Shown one piece after another: positions 1 through 8,418 of a DNA stretch of 64,000 bases. Every line of letters begins with the position of its first letter. The first letter of the stretch is position 1. Source of the DNA: Aldehydirespirator sp965204415 (GTDB lineage: Bacteria > Actinomycetota > Acidimicrobiia > Acidimicrobiales > Aldehydirespiratoraceae); assembly GCA_965204415.1 (NCBI GenBank), contig CBDBEL010000003.1:1054001-1118000 (forward strand), written 5' to 3'. Below the pieces are notes generated by a model. It ran no database searches and was not told the origin of the DNA. It saw only the letters and a program-made list of their open reading frames with translations. Position numbers and translations under genes: made by a program.

Positions 1-2
1 CC

Positions 3-533
3 GACCGGGCCCGGGAGCTCATCGAGGAGGCCGGCGCGGTCGGCGGAACGCTCAGCTTCGCGGTTCCCACCGCCCGCTACACCGGCGGCGAGGACATCGC
101 CGAGGTCGTCGTCGACCAGCTCGGAGCGGTCGGGCTGAACGTCGATCTCGTGCTGTCGCCCTACCAGGAATGGCTGGGAAGCCTCTTCGAGCCTCGCGAG
201 AGCCGGGCCGAGATGTTCTTCGTGCGGGCCGGCAACGTGACGCCCAGCGTCACCCCCGCCTGGAACCTGTTCGTCAAGGAAGAGGGCCGGCTGGAGATGA
301 TCAACTACAGCAACTACCCGGGTCTCGGCCAGACCGTGCTCGATGCCATGAACGAGGTCGACCCGGCCAAGCGGACGGAGCTGTTCGCCGCGGCGACCGA
401 GGGCGTGTGCAACACCCACGGCTTCGTCATCCTGTACAAGGAGCGGGGCATCGTCGGCCACGTCGACGGCATCAGCATTCCCGAGCGGGCCGATCCTCGC
501 ATCCACTGGACCGGCGTCTCCAGAACCGGGTGA
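3..533 (+). CDS. ABC transporter substrate-binding protein, family 5 (partial, C-terminal end)
   Basis: The reading frame is open from base 3 and ends with TGA at 531-533, so only the last 176 residues are in the window. The visible part has the C-terminal lobe pattern of dipeptide/oligopeptide/nickel binding proteins: an 'RARELIEEAG' helix, a strand-helix unit ending in 'LGAVGLNVDLVLSPYQEW', and a closing helix 'DPAKRTELFAAATEGV'. Two permease genes and a double ATPase gene follow on the same strand, so this is most likely the extracytoplasmic solute receptor of that importer. The substrate (peptide, nickel or another small molecule) cannot be read from the fragment. The signal peptide lies outside the window. 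Confidence 0.85.
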   Translation, partial: DRARELIEEAGAVGGTLSFAVPTARYTGGEDIAEVVVDQLGAVGLNVDLVLSPYQEWLGSLFEPRESRAEMFFVRAGNVTPSVTPAWNLFVKEEGRLEMINYSNYPGLGQTVLDAMNEVDPAKRTELFAAATEGVCNTHGFVILYKERGIVGHVDGISIPERADPRIHWTGVSRTG

Positions 534-592
534 CGACCGCTAGGTGACGATCACTGGGTGACGGCAACGGGGTGACGAGCACTGAGGTGATG
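529..592 (+). repeat. 14-bp tandem repeat across the stop codon of the binding-protein gene
   Basis: The motif GGTGACG recurs at 529, 543, 557 and 571 with an exact 14-base period. A weaker fifth copy (GGTGATG) starts at 586. The first copy contains the TGA stop codon of the upstream gene. Several similar duplications sit at other gene boundaries in this window. The rest of 534-680 holds no recognisable gene. Confidence 0.8.
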
Positions 593-680
593 CCGGCTTG
601 AAGCGGGACTACCCGTTCTGCCATAGCCGAACCCACCCGCTCGCACCCCTGCCGTCGCCGGGGATTCCGAGCCGCAGCCA

Positions 681-1622
681 GTGAAGCGCTACCTGCTCGG
701 GCGGGTCGCCCAGTTCGCGATCGTGATCGGCGGGGCCCTGCTGATCACCTTCGTCGCGCTGCACATCGTCGGCGACCCCGCCACGCTGGGCCTCCCGATA
801 GGCACGCCGGTCGAGGCCATCGAAGCGTTCAACGAGAAGCACGGCTTCGACGATCCGTTCCTCACCCAGCTCGGGCGGTTCTTCTGGGACGCGCTGCGGG
901 GCGACTTCGGCGACTCGCTGTGGCTCGGCGGCGACTCCCTCGACCATGTCTTCGGGCGGCTCCCGGCGACGCTGATGCTGGTGGTTCCCGCGGTGCTGGG
1001 CGGCGGCCTGCTGGGGGTGCTCCTGGGGTCGGTCTCCGCTCGCAGGCCCGACTCGACCCTGTCCAACGGGCTCAACGTGCTGTCGTACTCGGTGATCTCG
1101 ATCGCCGAGTTCTGGCTGGCGATCATGCTGGTTCTGGTGTTCGCGGTCAACATCGCCTGGCTGCCGACCGCGGGGTACGACCCGAAGCCGCAGGTGATGA
1201 TCCTGCCCCTGCTGGTGCTGGCGCTGCGCCCCTTCGCCCAGAACTTCCAGCTCACCCAGGCCACCATGTCGGCCGAGTACGGCAAGCCCTACATCCTGGC
1301 GGCCCGGGCCAAGGGTCTGAGCGAGGGCCAGGTCGCCCGCCGCCACGTCCTCAAGAACGTCGCGGTGCCGGTGGTGACCCTGCTGCTGTTCGAGCTCGGC
1401 CGGGTGTTCGTGGGCACCGCCATCATCATCGAGATCGTCTTCGCCTGGCCCGGCATAGGGCGCCTGGCCGCCGACGCCCTGTTCAGGGGGGACATCTTCC
1501 TGGTGCAGGCCATCGTCATGGTGGCCGCCACCGCCACCGCGGTGCTGAACCTGCTGGCCGACCTCTTCTACTTCGCGGTGGATCCCCGCACCCGCCACCT
1601 CGTGAAGGCGAACCGGCAGTGA
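681..1622 (+). CDS. ABC transporter permease, DppB/OppB type
   Basis: This is a 313-residue inner-membrane permease of the peptide/nickel ABC importer family. It starts at GTG 681 ('MKRYLLGRVAQF'), followed at once by the first membrane segment (about residues 9-30), which is typical of DppB-like proteins. Further membrane segments lie near 97-120, 135-160, 172-190 and 235-300. The coupling-helix region is the stretch 'YILAARAKGLSEGQVARRHV' (about residues 204-223), followed by 'LKNVAVPVV'. The stop overlaps the GTG start of the second permease (GTGA), indicating translational coupling. It probably forms a heterodimeric channel with that protein and is powered by the double ATPase at 2569. 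Confidence 0.9.
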   Translation: MKRYLLGRVAQFAIVIGGALLITFVALHIVGDPATLGLPIGTPVEAIEAFNEKHGFDDPFLTQLGRFFWDALRGDFGDSLWLGGDSLDHVFGRLPATLMLVVPAVLGGGLLGVLLGSVSARRPDSTLSNGLNVLSYSVISIAEFWLAIMLVLVFAVNIAWLPTAGYDPKPQVMILPLLVLALRPFAQNFQLTQATMSAEYGKPYILAARAKGLSEGQVARRHVLKNVAVPVVTLLLFELGRVFVGTAIIIEIVFAWPGIGRLAADALFRGDIFLVQAIVMVAATATAVLNLLADLFYFAVDPRTRHLVKANRQ

Positions 1623-2476
1623 GCGCTCACCGGCTCTGGGCCGAGCTGCGGCGGCGCCCCGTCATCATGGCCGCGGTCGTCGTCGTGGTCGCCCTGGTGG
1701 TCTCGTCGGTGCTCGTGCCGATCATCTCGGACCTGGACGCCTCCTCGCCCCGGCTGGCCCGCAGGCTCCAGGGACCGTCTTGGGCCGGAGGCGAGGGGGG
1801 CCTGCTCGGCACCGACTCGCTGGGCCGGGACCTGTTCTTGAGGATCATGCACGGCATGCGGACCTCGTTCGCGGTCGGGGCGCTGGCCGCGCTGCTGGGC
1901 GCCGCGCTGGGCACGCTGATCGGGCTGGTCTCGGGCTACTTCGGCGGCGCGGTCGACGCCGTGCTGATGCGCTTGACCGACATCGAGCTGGCCTTCCCCG
2001 GGATCCTGCTGGTCATGGTGCTGGTCCGGGTGCTCGAGCGGGGCATCGCCGGGCTGGTCATCGTCCTCGGCCTGATCTCGTGGATGCTGTATGCCCGGGT
2101 CGTGCGGGGAGCGGTGCTGACCCTGCGGACCAGCGAGCTGGTCACCGCCACCACCGGGCTGGGCGCGTCGACGCCGCGGATCCTGTTCGTGCACGTGCTC
2201 CCCAACGTGGCCGCCGCGGCCATGTCGCTGATGGCGGTCACGTTCGCGGCCCTGATGCTGGCCGAGGCCAGCCTGAGCTTCATCGGGTTCGGGGTGCAGC
2301 CGCCCCAGATCTCGCTGGGCGCCATCCTGTCGTCGGGCCGTGAGTACCTCTCGACGAGCTGGTGGATCTCGACGTTCTCGGGTCTGTTCCTGCTGCTGGG
2401 CGTGCTCAGCACCAACCTCATCGGCAGCTGGCTGCACCGGGTCACCGACCCGCTGACCGTGCGGACCGCGTCATGA
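1619..2476 (+). CDS. ABC transporter permease, DppC/OppC type
   Basis: This is a 285-residue permease starting at GTG 1619, inside the stop of the preceding permease. The N-terminal hydrophobic segment is 'MAAVVVVVALVVSSVLVPII'. A periplasmic stretch containing 'LLGTDSLGRDLFLRIMHG' follows, which is the hallmark start of the DppC transport domain (GTDxLGRD). The EAA-like loop is 'TATTGLGASTPRILFVHVLP'. It is the second half of the transmembrane channel. The final codons (PLTVRTAS, stop) lie in the first copy of a 32-bp tandem repeat that separates the gene from the ATPase gene. Confidence 0.9.
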   Translation: MSAHRLWAELRRRPVIMAAVVVVVALVVSSVLVPIISDLDASSPRLARRLQGPSWAGGEGGLLGTDSLGRDLFLRIMHGMRTSFAVGALAALLGAALGTLIGLVSGYFGGAVDAVLMRLTDIELAFPGILLVMVLVRVLERGIAGLVIVLGLISWMLYARVVRGAVLTLRTSELVTATTGLGASTPRILFVHVLPNVAAAAMSLMAVTFAALMLAEASLSFIGFGVQPPQISLGAILSSGREYLSTSWWISTFSGLFLLLGVLSTNLIGSWLHRVTDPLTVRTAS

Positions 2477-2577
2477 GCGCGCCGCTGACCGTGCGGACCG
2501 CGTCATGACCGCGCCGCTGACCGTGCGGACCGCGTCATGACCGCGCCGCTGACCGTGCGGACCGCGTCATGACCGCG
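2450..2577 (+). repeat. 32-bp tandem repeat (four units) at the permease/ATPase junction
   Basis: Units begin at 2450, 2482, 2514 and 2546. Each carries the end of the permease gene and an ATG, so ATGs occur at 2473, 2505, 2537 and 2569. Because 32 is not a multiple of three, each ATG except the last opens an 11-codon mini-ORF (M-S/T-APLTVRTAS). Its TGA overlaps the next ATG as ATGA. The series ends at the true ATPase start, 2569. The single ATGA overlap expected in such an operon has become a chain of four coupled stop-start sites. Confidence 0.9.
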
Positions 2578-4476
2578 CCGCTGCTGGAGGTCCGCGATCT
2601 CCAGGTCGGCTTCCAGCGCCGCCACGACGCCGAGCCGGTCGTGCCGGTGACCGACGTCAGCTTCGACATCCTCGCCGGGGAGCGGGTCGGGCTCGTCGGC
2701 GAGTCCGGCAGCGGCAAGAGCCTCACCGCTCTGGCCGTCATGGGCCTCATCCCCCGGATCGGAGGCGAGCTCGGACCCCGCACGTCGATCTCGCTGGGCG
2801 GCGAGAACCTGCTGGCCAAGAGCGAGCGGGAGATGCGCTGGATCCGCGGCGGGCGGATCGCCATGATCTTCCAGGACCCGCTCTCCTCGCTGAACCCGGT
2901 CCTGAAGACCGGGCGCCAGGTCATCGAGGCGCTGGAGCTTCACCGCCCCGACCTCGACAAGCACCAGATGCGAGACATCGCGGTGGACCTCCTCGACCAG
3001 GTGCACCTGCCCCGGCCGGAGCGCCTCATGGACTCCTACCCCCACGAGCTGTCGGGCGGGATGCGCCAGCGGGTGATGGTCGCCATCGCTCTGGCCGGCG
3101 ACCCCGACCTGCTGATCGCGGACGAGCCGACCACCGCGCTCGACGTGACCATCCAGGCCGAGGTGCTCGACCTGCTCCACGAACTGGGGGAGGCCCGCGA
3201 CCTGGCCGTCCTGCTCATCACCCACGACCTGAGCATCATCGCCGGCTTCACCCACCGGGTCCTGGTGATGTACGGCGGCCGGCTGGTCGAGCGGGCCCCG
3301 ACCCGCGACCTGTATGCCGACCCCCGTCACCCCTACACCGGGCTGCTGCTGCGCTCGATCCCCCCGCTGGACCGCACCGAGGAGCGTCTGGTGGCCATCG
3401 CCGGGTCTCCGCCCGAGCCCGCGGCCCGTCCCGATGGCTGCGGCTTCCACCCGCGGTGCCCCTTCTCGCAGGACCCGGTGTGCACCACCGAGCACCCGCC
3501 GCTCGTCACGCTCGACGGCCCGGCCGATCCGGCCCGGGCCACTGCGTGCGCCCGGGTAGACGAGATCGACCTGGGATCGCTCGCCCCCGCGCCCCCGTCG
3601 GGTTCCGCCGCAGCCGGCCCCGCTGTCGACGACGGGGTGCTGGTCGAGGTCGAGCGCCTCTCCAAGACGTTCAAGATCAAGGGCGAGGGCCTCGTGGGCC
3701 ATGAGCTGATCACGGCCGTGGACGAGGTCTCGCTGGAACTCCGGCGAGGCGAGGTGCTCGGCATCGTCGGCGAGTCGGGCAGCGGCAAGTCGACTCTGGC
3801 CCGCTGCATGCTCCACCTGGTCGAGCCCAGCCGCGGGACGGTCCGCTTCGACGGCCGGGACCTCGGCCGCCTCGGTGTGCGGCAGCTGCGCCGGTTGAGG
3901 CTCCAGATGCAGATGATCTTCCAGGACCCGGCGTCGTCGCTCGATCCCCGGATGCGGGTGGGCCGCATCCTGGCCGAGCCCCTGCGCATCCACGGCCTGT
4001 GGGGGGCGGCCGGCCACGACGAGGCCGCGCTACAGGATCTGATCGAGCTCGTTCAGCTACCCCCCGACTCGCTGAGCCGGTTCCCCCACGAGTTCTCCGG
4101 CGGGCAGCGCCAGCGCATCGCCATCGCCCGGTCCCTCACTGCCAGGCCCTCGCTGCTCGTCTGCGACGAGCCTGTCTCCGCACTCGATGTGTCGGTGCGG
4201 TCATCGATCCTCAACCTGCTGGCCGACTTGCGAGAGGAGTTCGGGCTGACCATGGTCTTCATCGCTCACGACCTGTCACTTGTGCGCTACCTGTGTGATC
4301 GAATCGGGGTGATGCACCGGGGCCGCCTCGTCGAGCTCAAGAGCACCGAGGACCTCTTCGCCGATCCCGTCCATCACCACACTCGGGAGCTGCTGGCCGC
4401 CCAGCCGGTGCCCGACCCGGGCACCGAGCAGGAGCGACGGGCTCACCGCCGGAGCCTCGTGGGGGCGAACCGGTGA
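2569..4476 (+). CDS. Fused dipeptide-type ABC transporter ATPase (DppD-DppF in one chain)
   Basis: This 635-residue protein has two complete nucleotide-binding domains. Domain 1 (about 1-330) has Walker A 'GESGSGKS', signature 'LSGGMRQRV' and Walker B 'LLIADEPTTALD'. It also has the oligopeptide-transport C-terminal extension with cysteines ('GCGFHPRCPF...VCTTEHPP', then 'ATACAR'). Domain 2 (about 360-625) has a second 'GESGSGKS', 'FSGGQRQRIAIA' and 'LLVCDEPVSALD'. DppD and DppF are usually separate proteins, but fused versions are known. It energises uptake by the two upstream permeases. The start is the last of four ATGs created by the 32-bp repeat, and only this one is in frame. Confidence 0.93.
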   Translation: MTAPLLEVRDLQVGFQRRHDAEPVVPVTDVSFDILAGERVGLVGESGSGKSLTALAVMGLIPRIGGELGPRTSISLGGENLLAKSEREMRWIRGGRIAMIFQDPLSSLNPVLKTGRQVIEALELHRPDLDKHQMRDIAVDLLDQVHLPRPERLMDSYPHELSGGMRQRVMVAIALAGDPDLLIADEPTTALDVTIQAEVLDLLHELGEARDLAVLLITHDLSIIAGFTHRVLVMYGGRLVERAPTRDLYADPRHPYTGLLLRSIPPLDRTEERLVAIAGSPPEPAARPDGCGFHPRCPFSQDPVCTTEHPPLVTLDGPADPARATACARVDEIDLGSLAPAPPSGSAAAGPAVDDGVLVEVERLSKTFKIKGEGLVGHELITAVDEVSLELRRGEVLGIVGESGSGKSTLARCMLHLVEPSRGTVRFDGRDLGRLGVRQLRRLRLQMQMIFQDPASSLDPRMRVGRILAEPLRIHGLWGAAGHDEAALQDLIELVQLPPDSLSRFPHEFSGGQRQRIAIARSLTARPSLLVCDEPVSALDVSVRSSILNLLADLREEFGLTMVFIAHDLSLVRYLCDRIGVMHRGRLVELKSTEDLFADPVHHHTRELLAAQPVPDPGTEQERRAHRRSLVGANR

Positions 4477-4581
4477 CCGAGCATCGCGACCGGGGCGAAC
4501 CGGTGACCGAGCATCGCGACCGGGGCGAACCGGTGACCGAGCATCGCGACCGGGGCGAACCGGTGACCGAGCATCGCGACC
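4462..4581 (+). repeat. 30-bp tandem repeat (four units) at the ATPase/TetR junction
   Basis: Units start at 4462, 4492, 4522 and 4552, and a diverging fifth begins at 4582. Each unit contains GTGACC, which in the first copy is the GTGA overlap of the ATPase stop (4474-4476) and the TetR start (4473). The period is a multiple of three, so the repeat is translated as an N-terminal (M/V)TEHRDRGEP decapeptide repeat in the regulator. It offers four in-frame GTG starts (4473, 4503, 4533, 4563). Confidence 0.9.
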
Positions 4582-5249
4582 GGGGCGACACCGGCGAGGT
4601 CGGCGACGCCGGCACGGCGAACCGGTCCACCAAATCACCGGCGCCGGCTCGGGGAACGCCCAACCCCCGCGGGCGCCCGCCAGGAGACACCGCGGCGCGC
4701 ACCAAGCAGGCCCTGCTGCGGTCCGCCCGGCAGGTCTTCGCCGAGTACGGCTACCACGGCGCCACCATCGCGGAGATCACCCGCCGGGCCGGGGTCAGCA
4801 CGCCGGTGCTCTACCACCACTTCGGCAGCAAGGCGGGCTTGTTCGGCGCGGTGATGGAGGAGGTGACCCAGCTCCTGGCCGAGTCGTGGGGCAAGACCAT
4901 CGCGGGGCGCGGCGACCTGCGCAGCAAGGTCAATGCGATGTTCGACACCGCTATAGACATCCACGCCGCCGACCCCGAGCTCGCCCGTTTCCTGCTGGCC
5001 ACCCGCCTCGAGGTGACCCGCGCGCCGGAGCTGGTGGCGGTGTCCGAGTACCGGGGCTTCACTGCCGGGCTGTTCCGCTCCGTCGCCCTCCAGTCGGGTC
5101 TCGACGCTGAGCGGGCCAGCGCCGTCGCCCATGTCCTGGGCGCGTTCTTCGCCGGTCTCACCGTCATCGCGGTGGCGTCGCCCTTCGACTACGACACCGC
5201 GGTCGAGTCGCTGCGGTCTCTGCTCGACAGCGAGCTCTTCGACAGTTAA
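4473..5249 (+). CDS. TetR-family transcriptional regulator with repeated N-terminus
   Basis: The protein is 258 residues if started at GTG 4473, which overlaps the ATPase stop. The helix-turn-helix domain lies near residues 74-120 ('LLRSARQVFAEYGYHGAT', 'IAEITRRAGVSTPVLYHHFG'), with the usual TetR ligand-binding helical domain after it. The first roughly 40 residues are four copies of a polar decapeptide plus a disordered Pro/Arg-rich stretch, and probably lie outside the folded protein. Starting at one of the later in-repeat GTGs (4503, 4533, 4563) would shorten that tail. It is the last gene of the importer operon and may control it, but no operator was identified. Confidence 0.85.
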   Translation: MTEHRDRGEPVTEHRDRGEPVTEHRDRGEPVTEHRDRGDTGEVGDAGTANRSTKSPAPARGTPNPRGRPPGDTAARTKQALLRSARQVFAEYGYHGATIAEITRRAGVSTPVLYHHFGSKAGLFGAVMEEVTQLLAESWGKTIAGRGDLRSKVNAMFDTAIDIHAADPELARFLLATRLEVTRAPELVAVSEYRGFTAGLFRSVALQSGLDAERASAVAHVLGAFFAGLTVIAVASPFDYDTAVESLRSLLDSELFDS

Positions 5250-5290
5250 TATAGCGAATCGAATATAGCGCGTCGGATATAGCGCACCGG
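5249..5290 (+). repeat. 14-bp tandem repeat after the TetR gene
   Basis: ATATAGCG recurs at 5249, 5263 and 5277, an exact 14-base period. The first copy begins on the last base of the TAA stop codon. It fills most of the space before the next start (5312), and the next ribosome binding site (CGGGGGA) follows directly after it. Confidence 0.8.
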
Positions 5291-5311
5291 ACAATCTCAC
5301 GGGGGACAGCG

Positions 5312-6598
5312 ATGGCTCTTCAGACTGACGACCGGGAGACGCTCGCCGGCGAGCGGCTGATGATGATCTCGTCGGACACCCACGCCGGCCCGGCTTTCGA
5401 CGACTACGCCCCGTACGTCGACAAGAAGCACATGGCGGCGTTCCAAGCCGAGCTCGACGCCCGCAACGCCTTCCGCGACCACTCCAGCGTGGGGAAGGCC
5501 CAGGGCAAGTCCAACGAGATGAACACGCTCCAGCAGGAGCAGGGCTTCGGGCCCGGCACCAGAGATCCCGAGGTAAAGGCCCGGCACGAGGAGGCCGACG
5601 GCGTGGTCGGCTGCGTCATCTTCCCGAACGGCCCCCGCCCGTTCAGCCCCGAGTACCGCGAGCGGGCCCCGATCGGGCTCCCGCAGCCGTCGATCGAGCA
5701 GCGGGTCGCCGGCGCCCGCATCCACAACCGCTGGCTGGCCGACTTCTGCTCCGCCTACCCGGACCGCTTCTTCGGCATCGCCCAGATCGAGATCGAGGAC
5801 GTCGACTCGGCCGTGAAGGAGATCGAGTGGGCCGCCGAGAACGGCCTGCGCGGGGGGATCTCCTTTCCGGGCGTGGCGCCCTCGGGCGAGTACCCGGGCC
5901 TCCACGACGAGATCTACGAGCCGCTGTGGTCGGTGTGCGAGGAGTACGACATGCCGCTCAACACCCACGGCGTCGACTCGATCCCGGCCCAGCACTACCC
6001 GTTCGGCCATGTCTCGAACATCCTGCTGACGCTCACCGAGGCGTTCTTCTTCAGCACCCGGCACCTGTGGTGGCTGATGTGGACCGGCGTGTTCGACCGC
6101 CATCCCGGCCTCAAGCTCACGTTCGCGGAGCTGCTCGCCGACTGGATTCCCCGCACCCTCAACGACCTCGACAGCACCCTCAACAGCAACCTCGGGGCGC
6201 AGGGCCGGGCCGTCCTCGAGCTCACGCCGACCGAGTACTGGCAGAGGCACTGCTTCGTCGGGGCGAGCTTCATGTCCCGCACCGAGGCCAACGCCCGCCA
6301 CGATGTCGGTCTCGACAGCGTGATGTGGGGATCCGACTACCCCCACGTCGAGGGCACCTGGCCCCACACCCGAGAGAGCCTGCGCAACACTCTCGCCGGC
6401 CTTCCCGCTGAGGACGTCCGCAAGATGCTCGGCGAGAACGCCCTGCGCTGCTACAGCTTCGACCCTGGCAAGATGCGGGCCCTGGCCGACCAGTTCGGGC
6501 CGACTATCACCGAGATCAGCACCCCGCTAGAGGAGATCCCCGACTCGCCCCAGGCCCGCCTGGGCATGGCCTTCCGGGAGGGCGACCACTGGACGTGA
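5312..6598 (+). CDS. Amidohydrolase family protein (Amidohydro_2, TIM-barrel metal hydrolase)
   Basis: This 428-residue protein starts at ATG 5312 behind a GGGGGA ribosome binding site. It has the metal-dependent amidohydrolase-2 pattern: 'SSDTHAGP' near residue 24, where a D-x-H pair supplies metal ligands, an inner 'NTHG' histidine around residue 218, 'HPGLKLTFAE' near residue 262, and the C-terminal 'MWGSDYPHVEGTWP' aspartate/histidine segment near residue 338. Relatives include decarboxylases and C-C or C-N hydrolases of aromatic or carboxylic acid breakdown. The exact substrate cannot be assigned. The downstream VOC and acyl-CoA dehydrogenase genes suggest a catabolic role. Confidence 0.85.
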   Translation: MALQTDDRETLAGERLMMISSDTHAGPAFDDYAPYVDKKHMAAFQAELDARNAFRDHSSVGKAQGKSNEMNTLQQEQGFGPGTRDPEVKARHEEADGVVGCVIFPNGPRPFSPEYRERAPIGLPQPSIEQRVAGARIHNRWLADFCSAYPDRFFGIAQIEIEDVDSAVKEIEWAAENGLRGGISFPGVAPSGEYPGLHDEIYEPLWSVCEEYDMPLNTHGVDSIPAQHYPFGHVSNILLTLTEAFFFSTRHLWWLMWTGVFDRHPGLKLTFAELLADWIPRTLNDLDSTLNSNLGAQGRAVLELTPTEYWQRHCFVGASFMSRTEANARHDVGLDSVMWGSDYPHVEGTWPHTRESLRNTLAGLPAEDVRKMLGENALRCYSFDPGKMRALADQFGPTITEISTPLEEIPDSPQARLGMAFREGDHWT

Positions 6599-6647
6599 GG
6601 CGTGTCGCCGGCTGCGGGGAGCATGCCAGCGACCTGCTGGGGGCCCG

Positions 6648-7115
6648 ATGATCGACATGCGGGAAGCCTTCCATGTGGGCGTGCGGGTCTCCGACCTCGA
6701 CGCGGCCATGGGTCAGCTCGGTGGGGCGCTCGGTGTCCGCTGGGCGTCGCCCATGGTCCGCGACGCCCAGCCGGTGTGGACGCCCGGGCGCGGCCTCGAG
6801 AGGGTGCCCCTGCGGTTCTGCTACTCGGTGGAGGGCCCGATGCACATCGAGTTGGTCGAGGGGTCGGGAGGATCGGTCTGGGACGCCAGCGACGCGCCCG
6901 GCACCCACCACATCGGCGTCTGGGTGGACGACGTCGACACCGAGGCCGAGCGGCTCGTCTCCCTCGGCTGGTCGCTGGAGGCCTGCCGCAGCGATCCCGC
7001 CGCCGACGGCACCCACGGCATCTTCGCCTACCTCCAGCCCCCGTCGGGGATGCTGGTAGAGGTCGTCAGCCGCGAGATCCAGCCCGTCTTCGAAGCCTGG
7101 TGGGCCGGCCCCTGA
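6648..7115 (+). CDS. VOC (glyoxalase/bleomycin-resistance fold) family protein
   Basis: The 155-residue protein covers two beta-alpha-beta-beta-beta modules. The first runs from 'AFHVGVRVSDLDAAMGQLGG' and the second from 'GTHHIGVWVDDVDTEAERLV'. It ends with 'GMLVEVVSREIQP', where a Glu usually ligates the metal. Candidate metal ligands are H6, H60-H61 region residues, H85 and the Glu near 141. Proteins of this size act as epimerases, lyases, dioxygenases or binding proteins. The start at ATG 6648 lies 49 bases after the amidohydrolase stop. The function within the cluster is unknown. Confidence 0.8.
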   Translation: MIDMREAFHVGVRVSDLDAAMGQLGGALGVRWASPMVRDAQPVWTPGRGLERVPLRFCYSVEGPMHIELVEGSGGSVWDASDAPGTHHIGVWVDDVDTEAERLVSLGWSLEACRSDPAADGTHGIFAYLQPPSGMLVEVVSREIQPVFEAWWAGP

Positions 7116-7149
7116 GCCCCGGCCGACCCTCGCAATAGGGTGAGAGGCC

Positions 7150-8418
7150 GTGAGTGTGGATCCGATCGAGACCGGTATGGACGCGTTCGTTGAGCAGGCC
7201 AGCGCATGGCTACAGCGGAACGCGCCGCCGCGGCATGGCCGGGAGGGCGCTCAGCCCCAAGCCTGGGGCGAGGGCGACTTCAGTGTCGCGGTGTTCCACG
7301 ACCTGAGTTTCGACGAGGAGAAGCAGCTCCTCGACGACCTCGTCGCTTGGAACGCCCGCAAGCGGGAGTTTGGCTACCACGCCGTCGATTGGCCCGCGGA
7401 GTTCGGCGGACTCGGATTGACGAAGGCCCATGCCGCCGCGTTCGGTCGTCTCGAACGGGACTACGAGACGCCGGCGAGCCACGAACTGTTCGCGGTCACC
7501 AAGCTGCTCATCGCCCCGACCGTCGCCCACTACGGCACCGCGGAGCAGAAGGCCCGGTTCATCGAACCGCTGCTGGCCGCCGAGATCCTGTGCTGCCAGT
7601 TGTTCAGCGAACCGGGCGCCGGGTCCGACCTGGCCGGCCTCGCCTGCCGCGCCGTCCGCGACGGCGCCGGGTGGATAGTGAACGGCCAGAAGGTCTGGAG
7701 CTCCGGGGCCCAGTTCGCGGACTGGGGCCTGCTCCTGGCCCGCTCCGATCCCGATGTCGTCAAGCACGCCGGCATGACGGCGTTCATGCTTCCTCTGGAT
7801 CACCCGGGCGTCGAGGTTCGCCCCATAAAGCAGATGAGCGGCGGATCGTCCTTCAACGAGGTGTTCATCAGCGAAGCGGAGATTCCCGACGACCTGCGCC
7901 TCGGGCGGGAGGGCGACGGCTGGAAGGTCGCGCTGACCACTCTCGACTACGAACGCGACCACTCCTCGAACGAGTCTTCCACACCGACGGGAGGGACCTG
8001 GGAGCAGCTCCTCGACACCGCGAGGATGGCCGGCGCCACCGACGACCCGCCGACCCGTGAAGCGATGATGCGCGTGTACGTTCACCGCCGGGTGGAGCAC
8101 CTGCTGAACCGGCGAGCCGCCGATCTGGCTCGCAGCGGCCAGCCCACCTCGGCGGGTTCGCTGGGCAGGATCTTCTGGACCCAGGGCATGACCATGATGT
8201 CCGACGTGATCTCACGGGTGCTCGGGCCCCGGCTGGTGGCCGACACCGGGGAGTGGGGCACCTACGAGTGGGGCGAGCACGTGCTCGGCGCGCCCGGATA
8301 CCGCATCGCCGGCGGGTCCGACGAGATCCAGCGCAACGTCATCGGCGAGCGGGTGCTGGGTCTGCCCCGCGAGCCTCGTGTGGACCGCGACAAGCCGTGG
8401 CGAGACGTGCCTCGCTGA
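7150..8418 (+). CDS. Acyl-CoA dehydrogenase family protein
   Basis: This is a 422-residue FAD flavoprotein of the acyl-CoA dehydrogenase superfamily, starting at GTG 7150 behind GTGAGAGG. It contains the flavin/substrate segment 'CQLFSEPGAGSDLAGL' (about residues 147-162), the beta-domain motif 'WSSGAQFADWGLLLARS', and the C-terminal 'GGSDEIQRNVIGERVLGLP' that ends nearly all family members. It would oxidise an acyl-CoA between C2 and C3, or a related thioester. The upstream VOC and amidohydrolase genes are on the same strand. Its stop codon lies in the first unit of a 72-bp repeat. Confidence 0.9.
   Translation: MSVDPIETGMDAFVEQASAWLQRNAPPRHGREGAQPQAWGEGDFSVAVFHDLSFDEEKQLLDDLVAWNARKREFGYHAVDWPAEFGGLGLTKAHAAAFGRLERDYETPASHELFAVTKLLIAPTVAHYGTAEQKARFIEPLLAAEILCCQLFSEPGAGSDLAGLACRAVRDGAGWIVNGQKVWSSGAQFADWGLLLARSDPDVVKHAGMTAFMLPLDHPGVEVRPIKQMSGGSSFNEVFISEAEIPDDLRLGREGDGWKVALTTLDYERDHSSNESSTPTGGTWEQLLDTARMAGATDDPPTREAMMRVYVHRRVEHLLNRRAADLARSGQPTSAGSLGRIFWTQGMTMMSDVISRVLGPRLVADTGEWGTYEWGEHVLGAPGYRIAGGSDEIQRNVIGERVLGLPREPRVDRDKPWRDVPR

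Noticed and set aside
609..1598. Long minus-strand open frame opposite the first permease
   Set aside because: It is rich in Gln/His/Arg/Gly with no family pattern, and the plus strand encodes a clear DppB-like permease. Such antisense frames are expected at this GC content.
2503..4017. Minus-strand frame of 504 codons opposite the ATPase gene
   Set aside because: Low-complexity His/Gln/Arg composition; the plus strand has two complete NBDs with all motifs.
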